From Glaciecola flavus (GTDB lineage Bacteria; Pseudomonadota; Gammaproteobacteria; Enterobacterales; Alteromonadaceae), in the NCBI RefSeq assembly GCF_042646125.1, contig NZ_JBHRSW010000029.1, positions 186,001-250,000 of the forward strand: 64,000 nt of DNA. The letters are read 5' to 3'. Shown piece after piece: positions 17,160 to 27,202 of the stretch. The first letter of the stretch is position 1. Each line of letters begins with the position of its first letter. Below the pieces are notes generated by a model that had not been told where the DNA came from, made no database searches, and was given only the letters and a program-made list of their open reading frames with translations. Made by a program: the position numbers and the translations under genes.

Positions 17160-17178
17160 AGCCCTGACATTCAGGGCT
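17160..17178 (-). terminator. Candidate terminator of the RND operon
   Basis: AGCCCTGA and TCAGGGCT form a perfect 8-bp stem with a 3-nt loop, starting 22 bp after the permease stop. On the minus strand the stem is followed by TTTGTAAAT, a weak T-tract. Confidence 0.55.
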
Positions 17179-17200
17179 GTCCCTTTACATATAGTAGTTG

Positions 17201-20200
17201 TTAGTGCTCGCTTGCCGCAGTTTGTGTTTGCCTGCCTAACGCTTTTTCTCTCGCTTCTTTTGAAGCAAACAGCAATGACATACGGCGGCAAAGCACGTAA
17301 AAAATAGGGGTAAATATAAGACCAAATATGAGTACACCCAACATGCCACTAAATACAGCTACCCCGAGTGATTGGCGCATTTCCGCACCCGCTCCCGTTG
17401 CCAACACAAGAGGTACAACACCAAGTATAAACGCAAAAGACGTCATAAGAATGGGTCGCAAACGTAACATGGCGGCTTCTGATGCTGCTTTGAAAATGTT
17501 CATACCTTCATCTTCTTTTTGCTTGGCAAATTCAACTATGAGTATGGCGTTTTTGCTTGCTAAGCCGACGAGCACAACTAAGCCAACTTGAGTGAGAATA
17601 TTGTTATCTAAACCCGCAATCATGATCCCAGTAATCGCTGACAACAAGCACATGGGTACGATTAAGATAACGGACAAGGGAAGGGTCCAACTTTCATATT
17701 GCGCAACAAGCAGTAAGAACACAAACATAACAGCTAAACCAAAGGCAATAATACCGGTGTTTCCTGCTTCTTTTTGTTGATAGGCAAGTTCAGTCCATTC
17801 GTAATCGACACCCACAGGGAGGATTTGTTCGGCTAAACGCTCCATTGCGCCAAGGGCTTCACCGGAGCTATATCCCGGTGCAGCTTCTCCAATTAGGTCA
17901 GCAGATTGAAACAAATTGTAGCGTGGTACGCGTGTCGGGCCTGACTGATATTCAAAGGTCGCCACAGAGCTAAGTGGCACCATATCGCCATTTTTGTTTC
18001 TTACGCGTATGCGACCGATATCTTCTGGCGTCATTCGGTAGGGGGCATCAGCTTGCACTGTCACCCTAAATGTTCTACCCAAATAATTGAAGTCGTTCAC
18101 AAATGCTGAGCCCAAATATATTTCTAAGGCACTAAATACATCCGATACGGAGACACCTAAACGCTCTACGCGTTCACGATCAATGTCAGCAAATAAGCTC
18201 GGTGTACTGGTTTCGAAAAAGCTGAAAACCTGCGTCGTTTCTGGCGCTTGATTGGCGGCCGCGGCTAATTGCCACATCGCGCCTTCGAGTGCTGGCAAAC
18301 CTATCCCAGCTTTATCTTGAAGCATCATTTTAAAACCGCCCCCGTTGCCGATACCACGTACAGACGGTGGTTTGATGACAACAATAAAGGCTTCTTTTAT
18401 TTGCGAAACGGCTCCCTGTAGTTGTTGGAACAAGGCTTCGTATTCGACGCCAGCGGCTTGCCTATCGGCAAAACTGTCTAATGGTGTGAACACGACACCT
18501 GCATTTGTTGCGTTAGTGAATGTGGCGCCTGAAAATCCGGTAAAACCGACCGCATTTTTGACACCTTCAATCGGTATGACGGCATCAATAATATCTTGCG
18601 TGACCTTATCTGTGCGCGTCAACGAAGCGCCAGGAGGTAGCTGAAACGCGACTATAAAGTAGCCTTGGTCTTGAGCGGGAATAAACCCAGTGGGGACTTT
18701 TACAAATTGATTAACAGTAAGCACCATCAAACCCAAATACACCACCACGGCTAGGCTGACCATCCGAACTAAACGACAAATTAGGCGCCCAAATCCAGCA
18801 GATGTAGCATCCATTACTTTGTTAAATCCGGCAAAGAAAATAGTAATAGGGTTGCGGCTTTTCTCGCTACTGTGTTTTCGAGCATGGCCTTTGAACAAAA
18901 TAGCTGACATTGCGGGACTGAGTATCAAGGATACGGCTACCGAGATCATTGTCGCCACGGCTATCGTCACGCCAAATTGCTTGAAAAACTGTCCGGTAAT
19001 GCCGCCCATAAATGCTGAGGGCAAAAATACGGCTACCAGTACTAGCCCCATTGCAACAAGGGCACCGCCGACTTCCGTCATTGTTTCTCTAGCGGCTTGT
19101 AGTGCTGACATGCCTTTCGACATCAAACGCTCCATGTTTTCGACAACTACAATCGCATCATCTACTACTATTCCAATAGCCAGTACCAAGCCAAAGAGGC
19201 TCAAGTTATTTAGTGAGAAACCTAGTGCACTCATTACCATGAATGTGCCGATGAGAGACACGGGGATCGCGACAATGGGAATGAGTGCAGCCCGCCAGTT
19301 TTGTAGGAATAAAATAATAACAAGTACCACTAAGGCAACGGCTTCGTATATTGTGACCTCAACCGCATCGATAGACTGACTGATAAACTCGGTTGGATTG
19401 TAAACGCTTGTCCATTCCAAGTCTTCAGGAAAGTCTTGAGCTAGTTTTTCCATTGTTTGTAGTATTTGGTCTGCGGTTTCAAGTGCATTTGAGCCTGGAC
19501 GTTGGAACACAGGTAACGCTACCGCTTTGCTTTTACCCAAGTAACCTTGTGTGACGTATGACTCTGCGCCTAATTCTACCCGTCCGACATCACGGAGCCT
19601 TACGATGCGACCGCCCTCATTTTTAATAACGATATCCTCAAATTGCTCGGGTTCTGTGAGGCGTCCTTGGGTTTGTACATTAATTTCAAATGCGGTTTGC
19701 CCACTGGGTACAGGTGCTTGATTGAGCACACCACTGGCGACTTGGACATTTTGTCCTCTTAGTGCAGTGAGTACTTCTTGCGCGGTCATATCAAGCGAAG
19801 CAATAAGGTTGGGATCTAACCATATCCGCATCGAATATTGACTTGCACCAAACAACAGAACATCACCCACACCATCAATACGGGAGAGTTCGTCTTTTAT
19901 CTGCAAGGTTGCGTAATTGGCGATGAAAGTCTGATCATAGGTGTCGTTTGGTGAAAATAAGTTAATGACCAACATCATGTCAGGCGAGTTTTTCTTAGTG
20001 GTGACGCCCAGTCTTCTTACGGCTTCAGGAAGACGAGGCTGGGCAACCGCGACGCGGTTTTGCACAAGTACTTGTGCGGTATCCAAGTCTGTGCCTAATT
20101 TGAAGGTGACAGTGACAGTCACTCTGCCATCGTTTGTCGATTGCGATGATATATACAACATATTTTCGACGCCATTTATTTCTTGCTCTAATGGCGTGGC

Positions 20201-20389
20201 GACGGTTTTAGCGGCGATCTCAGCATTGGCACCTGGGTAAACGGCTGTGACTTGCACGGTTGGTGGTGCAATTTCTGGGTATTGTTGCACGGGTAAGGTG
20301 AAATAGGCGATAGAGCCAATAATTAGAGTAATCAGCGATAAGACGGTAGCAAACTTGGGTCGATCGATAAAAAAGTGAGAAAAATTCAT
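17201..20389 (-). CDS. RND multidrug efflux permease (HAE1 family, AcrB/MexB-like)
   Basis: This is the inner-membrane pump of a tripartite efflux system, about 1062 residues. MNFSHFFIDRPKFATVLSLI is the typical opening with the first membrane helix. Twelve helices are expected, with two large periplasmic loops (about 40-335 and 560-870). VYPGANAE, QNRVAVAQPRLP and the helix-4 proton-relay text GLVLAIGIVVDDAIVVVENMER (with the paired Asp residues) are clear. FIPAQDQGYF and LVLATGAGAEMRQSLG are HAE1 hallmarks. The ATG at 20389 follows GAGGTAAGC; the in-frame start at 20428 adds residues overlapping the adaptor gene and is less likely. It follows the adaptor gene in one operon. The outer-membrane channel is not encoded here. 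Confidence 0.95.
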   Translation of the reverse strand: MNFSHFFIDRPKFATVLSLITLIIGSIAYFTLPVQQYPEIAPPTVQVTAVYPGANAEIAAKTVATPLEQEINGVENMLYISSQSTNDGRVTVTVTFKLGTDLDTAQVLVQNRVAVAQPRLPEAVRRLGVTTKKNSPDMMLVINLFSPNDTYDQTFIANYATLQIKDELSRIDGVGDVLLFGASQYSMRIWLDPNLIASLDMTAQEVLTALRGQNVQVASGVLNQAPVPSGQTAFEINVQTQGRLTEPEQFEDIVIKNEGGRIVRLRDVGRVELGAESYVTQGYLGKSKAVALPVFQRPGSNALETADQILQTMEKLAQDFPEDLEWTSVYNPTEFISQSIDAVEVTIYEAVALVVLVIILFLQNWRAALIPIVAIPVSLIGTFMVMSALGFSLNNLSLFGLVLAIGIVVDDAIVVVENMERLMSKGMSALQAARETMTEVGGALVAMGLVLVAVFLPSAFMGGITGQFFKQFGVTIAVATMISVAVSLILSPAMSAILFKGHARKHSSEKSRNPITIFFAGFNKVMDATSAGFGRLICRLVRMVSLAVVVYLGLMVLTVNQFVKVPTGFIPAQDQGYFIVAFQLPPGASLTRTDKVTQDIIDAVIPIEGVKNAVGFTGFSGATFTNATNAGVVFTPLDSFADRQAAGVEYEALFQQLQGAVSQIKEAFIVVIKPPSVRGIGNGGGFKMMLQDKAGIGLPALEGAMWQLAAAANQAPETTQVFSFFETSTPSLFADIDRERVERLGVSVSDVFSALEIYLGSAFVNDFNYLGRTFRVTVQADAPYRMTPEDIGRIRVRNKNGDMVPLSSVATFEYQSGPTRVPRYNLFQSADLIGEAAPGYSSGEALGAMERLAEQILPVGVDYEWTELAYQQKEAGNTGIIAFGLAVMFVFLLLVAQYESWTLPLSVILIVPMCLLSAITGIMIAGLDNNILTQVGLVVLVGLASKNAILIVEFAKQKEDEGMNIFKAASEAAMLRLRPILMTSFAFILGVVPLVLATGAGAEMRQSLGVAVFSGMLGVLIFGLIFTPIFYVLCRRMSLLFASKEAREKALGRQTQTAASEH

Positions 20390-20399
20390 GCTTACCTCG

Positions 20400-21524
20400 C
20401 TACTCGTTATGCGGATACTGAGCAGCAATATCTACTTCGTTCGGTGTCACAATCATGCCAGGTCTGGCGCGTAACAAACCATTCACCACAATCACATCGT
20501 TAGGTGATAAACCTTGTACTATGCGAAGGTTTTTGTTGTAGAGCTTTCCGAGCGTGATGGGTTTGGGGTTGACGCGGTTGTCACCATCCAAAACCATGAC
20601 ATATTTTAAAGATTGATTGGTGCCAATGACATCGTCAGGAATCAATGTCGCTTCAACATCTGTTCGTGCTTGCACGCGTAGGCGTCCAAATAGCCCTGGA
20701 AGTAAATATCCTTCAGCATTGTCTAGTATCGCCCGCCCTTGAATGGTACCTGTGCTAGTGTCTACTCGATTGTCTACAAAGTCCATCACACCTTCGTGTA
20801 CATAATCGTTTTCGTCTTGGAGTTTTACTGCTACCGGTGTGGGACTGGTGCGAGATGATTCGCGTTGTTTACTTTGATTTAACCTTACATAGCGCAAATA
20901 TTCGCGTTGCCCTGCGTCAAAATAAAAATGAATAGGGTCAACAGAAACAATAGTCGTAAGTAAAGTCGCGTTACTAGCGGTACCGTTCACCAAGTTGCCG
21001 ACGTTTACTAAATCACGACTTGCCAAACCACTGATTGGCGCTTTAATTTGTGTGAACTCTAAATCCAGTTTAGCTCTGTCTAGCTCAGCTTGTGCCAGTT
21101 CAAATCGGCTTACACGGTTATCTAATTCTTCTTGTGAGATCGAGTTTTTTTTGCGTAGGTCACGGCCTCGTTCTAGTTCCTTTTCGGCTAACTCAAAGCG
21201 TGAATCTGCAGCCTGCAAGGCAATTTCAAAAGGCCGCTGGTCAATGATAAACAGGACATCACCTTTGTTTACAAGCTGGCCGTCTTTGAAATTTACTTTA
21301 TCTAAGTAACCACTTACTCTTGCTCTGACTTCGACTTCTTCAACCGCACCAAATCTACCTGTATACTCATCCCACTCGGTAATCACACGCGTAATAGGTT
21401 TGCTTACATCAACGGGCGGTGCAGGAGGAGCTTGAGGCGTGCTAGTCTCTTGTTTGTCACATCCTACTAAGGAAAATAAAAAAACACTGACAACAGATAG
21501 TCGAACGATTTGACGCATAAGCAC
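20400..21524 (-). CDS. RND efflux periplasmic adaptor (membrane fusion protein)
   Basis: This periplasmic lipoprotein links the RND permease to an outer-membrane channel. SVVSVFLFSLVGCDKQ gives a signal peptide and lipobox (LVGC). The family order is seen: barrel-sandwich/lipoyl halves (VRARVSGYLDKVNFKDGQLV and KAPISGLASRDLVNVGNLV), an intervening coiled-coil hairpin (LAEKELERGRDLRKKNSISQ), then a beta-barrel and membrane-proximal domain ending near RPGMIVTPNEVD. AAGGAG stands 7 nt before a GTG at 21524, chosen as start; the ATG two codons on (21518) is the alternative. It overlaps or abuts the permease gene and is read first. Confidence 0.93.
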   Translation of the reverse strand: MLMRQIVRLSVVSVFLFSLVGCDKQETSTPQAPPAPPVDVSKPITRVITEWDEYTGRFGAVEEVEVRARVSGYLDKVNFKDGQLVNKGDVLFIIDQRPFEIALQAADSRFELAEKELERGRDLRKKNSISQEELDNRVSRFELAQAELDRAKLDLEFTQIKAPISGLASRDLVNVGNLVNGTASNATLLTTIVSVDPIHFYFDAGQREYLRYVRLNQSKQRESSRTSPTPVAVKLQDENDYVHEGVMDFVDNRVDTSTGTIQGRAILDNAEGYLLPGLFGRLRVQARTDVEATLIPDDVIGTNQSLKYVMVLDGDNRVNPKPITLGKLYNKNLRIVQGLSPNDVIVVNGLLRARPGMIVTPNEVDIAAQYPHNE

Positions 21525-21684
21525 GTGAGTACTCCTTTTTAGCAATTGAGTGAGGTAGATGGGAACAAAGTAAGATGCAGAGGATATGTAACATCAGCGG
21601 CAAGATTGTATTCGCTGTGTTCTATTGCCCTACAGTAGAAATATGTGTGTGCCCTATATATCTTTATATAGTAACTTACGAATT

Positions 21685-22992
21685 TTAATCAAGTGTGGAT
21701 TTGGTGTTTTGCTGTTTTTCTTTCTCAATTAAAGACTGCATGTATTTGTCAAACGCCTTGCCATCAAAGGGCACAACGACGATTTTACTGCAATGTTTAT
21801 CGTTGCCTCTGTCTTGGCCTTTGCCTACATCAATAACTGAAAACAGGAAGTGGCTGACAGTACCGTTTTCGAGATAAGCGGTGGGGCGTTGAATAACTCG
21901 CCATTTCACCACTGTGCCATCATCGTATTTAAATATGTCTTGATCTTTAGTAAAGGCGATACCTCGGTTTTTCCAGCCATCGATACCATTTTCTGAAGTA
22001 AGGTGATAAGAGCGATTGGTTGGGTGGTGATTAACCACCATGTGGTACATCCCGCCAGAATACCAGAGCGTTGGATCTTCAACAAAATGTTGCGGAAAGC
22101 CTTCAATCTCTGCATAAGCGCGAGTACCAGCAATAGTGTAAGGCCCAAGGACACCTGATTCACTGATCAAGGGTGCCGTCGAACGAGGCGTGATCATGTA
22201 GCGGCCATCGTGCCTAATTCTAATCATCACGTTGGACATAAAACCATTCCAAGGGTAACGCGCTAGACCTGTTGCTGCTTCAGTGTCGTTTAACTTGGTC
22301 GCTGCAGTTTGGATTTCACCTAAGTAGTCCCAAGGTCCGTCCGGTTTGTCAGAAACAAATACGTTTCCCGGCGTTATTTCAGAACTGACAATGGCATAGC
22401 GACCATCTTTTAAGCGCAGTCCAATAACATTGTGGCCTTTGCCATCTTGCCAATACGGCCAAGCCAAGCCGGTGTCTTTGTATGGTCCGATTGCTTTGTC
22501 GGATACTGCATGGATAGCTTTAGAGCCTACTTTCCATCCTTTTCCATGCGGATAGGATTGATCCCATCGGCTAGCGTACATGTGGTACTTACCATCATCG
22601 GCTTTGACTATTTGCCCGTCCCAATAACAATAATCTGGCGCGCTTGACTCTAGGCCATTGGCAGGATCTCGCATCTGTACTGCATCACTTCCCCATAAGC
22701 GTCCAGGCTGATTCTTGCTTTGTCGGGGGATGGGTAAGAAAAAATCAATCAACTGTTTGTCAGACGGAAAGGCGACAGGCGCTACCGGCAAGAGCTTTGC
22801 TGCCGCCATATTTGCTTTGCGGGTGGCGATTTGTTCGGGGGTTCTTATCAAATCACCATGCTCGTTCAATTGATACCTTTGTTTCGTATCGGTTTGCTCT
22901 GCAAAAGAGGTAAAGCATATGCTGCACAAAGACAGCAAAACCAAATAGTTAAGCCTAAATGAAGGAGTGTGAGATGTTGTGTTTTTTTGCAT
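21685..22992 (-). CDS. Secreted five-bladed beta-propeller glycoside hydrolase-like protein
   Basis: The protein has a signal peptide (LVLLSLCSICFTSFAEQ) and a propeller-like mature part of about 400 residues. DYCYWDGQIVKADDGKYHMY, YAIVSSEITPGNVFVSD, HFVEDPTLWYSGGMYHMVVN and YHLTSENGIDGWKNRG resemble GH43/GH117-type families, in which an Asp at the start of blade 1 and acidic residues in later blades act in catalysis. The exact family is not certain. It probably acts on marine polysaccharide fragments in the periplasm. The ATG at 22992 fits the signal peptide; an upstream GTG adds nine residues. It is read towards the RND operon but is separated from it by about 160 bp. Confidence 0.7.
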   Translation of the reverse strand: MQKNTTSHTPSFRLNYLVLLSLCSICFTSFAEQTDTKQRYQLNEHGDLIRTPEQIATRKANMAAAKLLPVAPVAFPSDKQLIDFFLPIPRQSKNQPGRLWGSDAVQMRDPANGLESSAPDYCYWDGQIVKADDGKYHMYASRWDQSYPHGKGWKVGSKAIHAVSDKAIGPYKDTGLAWPYWQDGKGHNVIGLRLKDGRYAIVSSEITPGNVFVSDKPDGPWDYLGEIQTAATKLNDTEAATGLARYPWNGFMSNVMIRIRHDGRYMITPRSTAPLISESGVLGPYTIAGTRAYAEIEGFPQHFVEDPTLWYSGGMYHMVVNHHPTNRSYHLTSENGIDGWKNRGIAFTKDQDIFKYDDGTVVKWRVIQRPTAYLENGTVSHFLFSVIDVGKGQDRGNDKHCSKIVVVPFDGKAFDKYMQSLIEKEKQQNTKSTLD

Positions 22993-23099
22993 ATTAGGCC
23001 TAAAAGGGAAAATCGTCACAAAGTACTGCTACTTTACGAAGTTGTATTAACGAATTATTAACAACAAATTATCGCTTTGTAATTACGAATTTTTCTTGT

Positions 23100-23456
23100 G
23101 TGTTTACGATTCGTTTTGAGTCTATAGCTGCGGCTCCATCAGGCTTGCTGGTTTGCGGACATCCCGAAGACGACTCATTGGATAGAATGCGAGAGCATAT
23201 ACGCTTGGCCTTTGCAAAATCTGCACTGAAATCCAGCATAGAAGCTCGCTATGCCTTGAGTACAGCGCACATCACTACATTTCGATTTACTTCTGCTGCA
23301 CTTGATTTTTCCCCTTTGTTGGAGCAAATGGATATCTTGAGCCAAGTGAGTTTTGGCGAAGATACCTTTGACAGCGTGGAGCTTGTTTTAAATGACTGGT
23401 ACCAAAAAGCCTCTAAATCAAAAATATTGGCAAAATTGCCCCTACAACAAAGATGA
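23100..23456 (+). pseudogene. C-terminal remnant of a 2H phosphoesterase/LigT-like protein
   Basis: The frame encodes FTIRFESIAAAPSGLLVCG, then STAHITTFRF, and ends with ELVLNDWYQKASKS. This matches the C-terminal half of LigT/2'-5' RNA ligase-like (2H) proteins, with AHITTF as the second H-x-T motif. The family needs two such motifs in about 200-230 residues; the first is absent and the sequence upstream of 23100 has no continuation or ribosome-binding site. The only start is a GTG inside the conserved fold. It is most likely a truncated relic and is called on motif resemblance only. Confidence 0.5.
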
Positions 23457-23661
23457 AGTCATTCAGGTATTAAAGTATAAATAATAACTAGTAATTGCAT
23501 GATATTTATATTATTTTTCTAATGTCTGCAAGTTTTGGGCGGTATTGTGTTTGAGTATAAAACAGACATTCTTGATGAAATACAAAAATGTGCGAAGACA
23601 CTGACTACACCATTGTAGATGAATATCCAAAATCATAATAAAAACCAATAAGATAATTCTC

Positions 23662-24849
23662 ATGAAAAATATAATAAATAAAACAGTTAGAACTGCAGTA
23701 GGGATAGTGCTGTGCGCAAGTGCAATCACAGGCACACATGCTAGTTTGCTTATCAGTGATTCAAGTATTCAGCAACCAACAATATTGGCGGGAGGGAATT
23801 CTGGTGACCAAGCTCCTCCAGTAGCGCCTGGTGATTTTACGGGGGTTGTCAGCATTAATATCCGTTACGATAGTGATGGGGATGGTCAACGGGAAGGCTT
23901 TATTTGTACAGGCTCTGCGATTGGAAAGCGGCAAATTGTGACAGCGGCACATTGTGTTGATCCAAGTGGTAATGGCGTTGTTATCGACCTCAATGATCCC
24001 CTGAATGATGTCAGGGTGCTGTTTACTGATGGCGGTGACTGGCTAACTGGTGATATCAATGACAGTTTAATCAATGCCTCTAGTGTCACCATACACCCCG
24101 ATTATGAAGGATTTGGAATTTGTGGAGCAAATGACAATTCAGGCTTTGGAACTCAATGCCTCAACGACGACGTTGCAGTTATTGAGTTATCCGCAGATAT
24201 TCCTGAAGAAGCAGAGATTTATGACTTTTATCGAGGTGCTGAGCCATTAGGGGATGACAGCATACTTCGATTAGATGATGGTGGTACATTTTTTACCATG
24301 GTCGGTCATGGAACTGGTGGTAACGGTATAGATGGCACTGCTGTTCCTCCAAACTTCTTTGTAAAGCGTTTCGGGTTTAATATTCCTGAGATATTCGATT
24401 GTGATGATGGCACAACTCCTGAGCGTGCTGCGTTTGCTGCGCCAGAAGGATGCTCTTTTTTCTACGGAAACGAAGCTGAAGTATGGCGTGCTGATTTTGA
24501 CGGGGTTGATGAAACTGGCATATTGCAAGACAATTTCTGTGATTCATTTGGTCTTGGGTGTGGCAGGTTTTTTGGTCAAGATTTTACGCAACTGTTTGAA
24601 GGTGCTATCGGGGGTGGTGATTCAGGTGGTCCATCGTTCGTATTTGATTTGCTGGCCGACCGTTGGGTACTGATTGCTAACAACACTTTCGGCCCGATAA
24701 CAGATTCGTCATTTGGATCTACTTTTGGGGGTAACCTTTACAGATCTTACCTACCTTGGATTGACAGTTTTATAGCACCTGTGTCAGCGCCAGCTAGTGC
24801 CATGTTTTTACTCAGTGGTTTGTGGTTATTTCGAAGGAAGTCTATTTAG
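23662..24849 (+). CDS. Secreted trypsin-like serine protease with C-terminal sorting tail
   Basis: This is a chymotrypsin-fold (S1) protease of 395 residues. A signal peptide (AVGIVLCASAITGTHA) leads it into the periplasm. The catalytic triad is visible: His in VTAAHCVD, Asp in NDDVAVIEL and Ser in GGGDSGGPSF. The C-terminus VSAPASAMFLLSGLWLFRRK has the layout of a PEP-CTERM-type signal (short V-x-x-P-A-S motif, hydrophobic helix, basic end), though the P-E-P is replaced by S-A-P. Such tails are handled by exosortases, none of which is encoded in this window. It is a single-gene unit ended by a terminator at 24915-24945. Confidence 0.87.
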   Translation: MKNIINKTVRTAVGIVLCASAITGTHASLLISDSSIQQPTILAGGNSGDQAPPVAPGDFTGVVSINIRYDSDGDGQREGFICTGSAIGKRQIVTAAHCVDPSGNGVVIDLNDPLNDVRVLFTDGGDWLTGDINDSLINASSVTIHPDYEGFGICGANDNSGFGTQCLNDDVAVIELSADIPEEAEIYDFYRGAEPLGDDSILRLDDGGTFFTMVGHGTGGNGIDGTAVPPNFFVKRFGFNIPEIFDCDDGTTPERAAFAAPEGCSFFYGNEAEVWRADFDGVDETGILQDNFCDSFGLGCGRFFGQDFTQLFEGAIGGGDSGGPSFVFDLLADRWVLIANNTFGPITDSSFGSTFGGNLYRSYLPWIDSFIAPVSAPASAMFLLSGLWLFRRKSI

Positions 24850-24914
24850 CACGTGTTGTCGTTGCCTACTTAAGACATTCTTTTAGACAATAATATTTAA
24901 TGATTAGCTGTCAT

Positions 24915-24945
24915 AAAGGCGCCCGATAGGCGCCTTTATTTTTAT
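24915..24945 (+). terminator. Rho-independent terminator of the protease gene
   Basis: AAAGGCGCC and GGCGCCTTT form a perfect 9-bp GC-rich stem with a 5-nt loop, followed by ATTTTTAT on the + strand. It lies between convergent genes and may also act on the iorB-like transcript, though the minus strand lacks a T-run. Confidence 0.8.
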
Positions 24946-24952
24946 GTGTCAA

Positions 24953-27202
24953 CTACACTTTAAAATGTTTTGATACGGGTAGATCGCGAATTCTTTTGTT
25001 GCTGGCTTTGAATATGGCGTTCGCCAGAGAAGCCGCTACTGGTGGTACTCCCGGTTCTCCCACTCCTCCAGCGGGCGCGGTTGAGGGTACTATATAGGTT
25101 TTGATAACTGGGCACTGATTTATTCGCAACATGGGATGATTGTGGAAGTTGGATTGCTGTACTGCGCCATCTTTCACACTGATATCACCCATAAGCGCGA
25201 GCGACAGACCGAAAATCATCGAGCCTTCCATTTGCGCGTGCACTCTGTCGGGGTTCACGACTGTACCTGCATCTATTGCCGTATGCATTTCCAGTACCTT
25301 AACTTGACCATCCTTTACGGACACTTTGGTGGCTACTGCGACATAACTGACAAAACTGCGGTGCACACTGATCCCCCACCCTTGACCTGCCGGAAGTGAG
25401 TCGTTTGCACCAGCTTTCTCAACCACTAAATCAAGTACTGCTTTGATTCTTTTTGTATCAATCGGGTACTCCTCTAAAGCGCTGCCATAGTTACCGTACT
25501 TGTAGCCTTGTTCGGCGGTGTCGATGAGTCTGTCTTTGCCAAGCAATTGATGCCACATTTTATGAGTAGGTGTACTTGTCGCATGCGCGAGTTCGTCAAC
25601 AAAGGAGCCTAATGCAAAACCATGTTGAATATTACTCACGGAACGAACCCAACCAATACGCACATGCGCCGTGGCTTTGTGGGTTTCACAGCTTAAATGT
25701 GGTATGTCGAGCGGCATGTCGGCAAAACCCAAGTCGGTCTCAAAACCAGCCGGCGCATCGACCTTGTGGTCAAAAGTCCAACCGATACTTGGGAAAGCCG
25801 TGCGTTGCGTCCACGCCATCACCGAACCGTCCTTGTCGAGGCCGGCTTCAAAGTGTTGCGCACTGATAGCATGGTAATAGCCATTTTGGATGTCGTCTTC
25901 TCTGCTCCATACTACTTTGACAGGCTTACCCGATTCTTTCGCCAATAAGGCGGCTTCGACAGAAAAGTCAGGTTTTGATTTTCTCCCAAAAGCGCCCCCA
26001 AGCAGGGTCACGTTTACTTTAACCTTGTCAGGTTCAATGCCTAGTGCGTTCGCCACATTGGCTTGCGTACTTTGTGGTGTTTGTGTACATGCCCAGATTT
26101 CACACTGACCTTCTGAGACCACCGCAGTTGCCGCTGGAGGTTCCATCGGCGCATGCACCAAATAGGGCATAGTGTAATCTGCCTTTATGGTTGTAGATGC
26201 ATCAGCAAGCTTCGCATAAGCATCGCCGGTTTGACGAATAACGTTACCCTTGTTTTGATTTTTATCTACTAAAGATTTGAGGTACTTAACCGAGTTGTGA
26301 GACTGGTTGTCTCCCAGCTCCCATTCAATATTTAGCTGTTTTCTGCCTTGCAATGCTGACCAAGTGTTGTCAGCTAATACGGCTACCCCATTTAGGGGAT
26401 GAAACACCACCGGCAGAGGCTGCTCAGGCATTGTCACCACCTGTTTGACGCCGGGAGTGTTCAAGGCCGCAGTTTTGTTAAATTGCTTAACTTTTGCACC
26501 TACCACAGGTGAACGCTCTATGCTGGCGTACAACATACCATCGAGTTTGATATCTTGACCAAAAACAGTACTACCTGCTAGTACATCCGGCAGATCGACA
26601 TTGGGGACTGATTTACCGATAAGTGTAAAATCTTTGCGAGATTTGAATACGAGAGTGTCTTTAGCTGGTGGCGTGACTTTAGCCGCGAGCTCGGCTAGTT
26701 CTCCAAAACTTAGTTTTTTATCTTGTCCTTTTAAATATACGTAGTTTTCTTTTGTATAGACTTGCTTGGTGTCGACAGTCCATACGTCTGCTGCGGCCTG
26801 TTCGAGCATCATACGCGCCGTCGCACCCATTTCTCGCATGGTGGTGAAAAAGTTTCGAATAGATCGAGAGCCATCGGTGTTTTGGCTGCCATATGCTTTG
26901 TTGGCTAAACCCTGTACAACCTTAACTTGCTTCCAGTCGGCTCCCAATTCGTCGGCCACTATTTGCGGAATACCGGTTCGGATGCCTTGTCCCATCTCGC
27001 TGCGATGACAAATGATATGGACGGTATTGTCCGGACTTATACTGACAAATAGATTAAGCTCATGTTCCGTAGTGGCAGGGTTTGCACCCGCCATAATACG
27101 AGCGGAAACCGGCACCGCTGCACCTAAAATTAAACCCGCAGTAGTTATACCTGAATACTTAAGAAATGCGCGTCTGGATACTTTTACTGTTGCTTGACTC
27201 AT
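24953..27202 (-). CDS. Molybdopterin hydroxylase large subunit (IorB-like, xanthine dehydrogenase family)
   Basis: This is the catalytic subunit of an isoquinoline 1-oxidoreductase-type molybdenum hydroxylase, 749 residues. KVSRRAFLKYSGITTAG is a twin-arginine leader, so the folded cofactor-loaded enzyme is exported. Molybdopterin-binding text includes CHRSEMGQGIRTGIPQIVAD, AFGRKSKPDFSVEAALLAK and HAPMEPPAATA, and the active-site Glu lies in GGVGEPGVPP near the C-terminus. The substrate (N-heterocycle or aldehyde) cannot be told. The ATG at 27202 overlaps the stop of the iron-sulfur subunit gene (ATGA). It is the last gene of a four-gene operon that also encodes cofactor maturation. Confidence 0.9.
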   Translation of the reverse strand: MSQATVKVSRRAFLKYSGITTAGLILGAAVPVSARIMAGANPATTEHELNLFVSISPDNTVHIICHRSEMGQGIRTGIPQIVADELGADWKQVKVVQGLANKAYGSQNTDGSRSIRNFFTTMREMGATARMMLEQAAADVWTVDTKQVYTKENYVYLKGQDKKLSFGELAELAAKVTPPAKDTLVFKSRKDFTLIGKSVPNVDLPDVLAGSTVFGQDIKLDGMLYASIERSPVVGAKVKQFNKTAALNTPGVKQVVTMPEQPLPVVFHPLNGVAVLADNTWSALQGRKQLNIEWELGDNQSHNSVKYLKSLVDKNQNKGNVIRQTGDAYAKLADASTTIKADYTMPYLVHAPMEPPAATAVVSEGQCEIWACTQTPQSTQANVANALGIEPDKVKVNVTLLGGAFGRKSKPDFSVEAALLAKESGKPVKVVWSREDDIQNGYYHAISAQHFEAGLDKDGSVMAWTQRTAFPSIGWTFDHKVDAPAGFETDLGFADMPLDIPHLSCETHKATAHVRIGWVRSVSNIQHGFALGSFVDELAHATSTPTHKMWHQLLGKDRLIDTAEQGYKYGNYGSALEEYPIDTKRIKAVLDLVVEKAGANDSLPAGQGWGISVHRSFVSYVAVATKVSVKDGQVKVLEMHTAIDAGTVVNPDRVHAQMEGSMIFGLSLALMGDISVKDGAVQQSNFHNHPMLRINQCPVIKTYIVPSTAPAGGVGEPGVPPVAASLANAIFKASNKRIRDLPVSKHFKV

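Noticed and set aside
18819..19379. 186-codon open frame antisense to the RND permease gene
   Set aside because: It lies wholly inside a clear RND gene on the other strand, has no recognisable domain, and its composition is the mirror of the membrane helices' codons.
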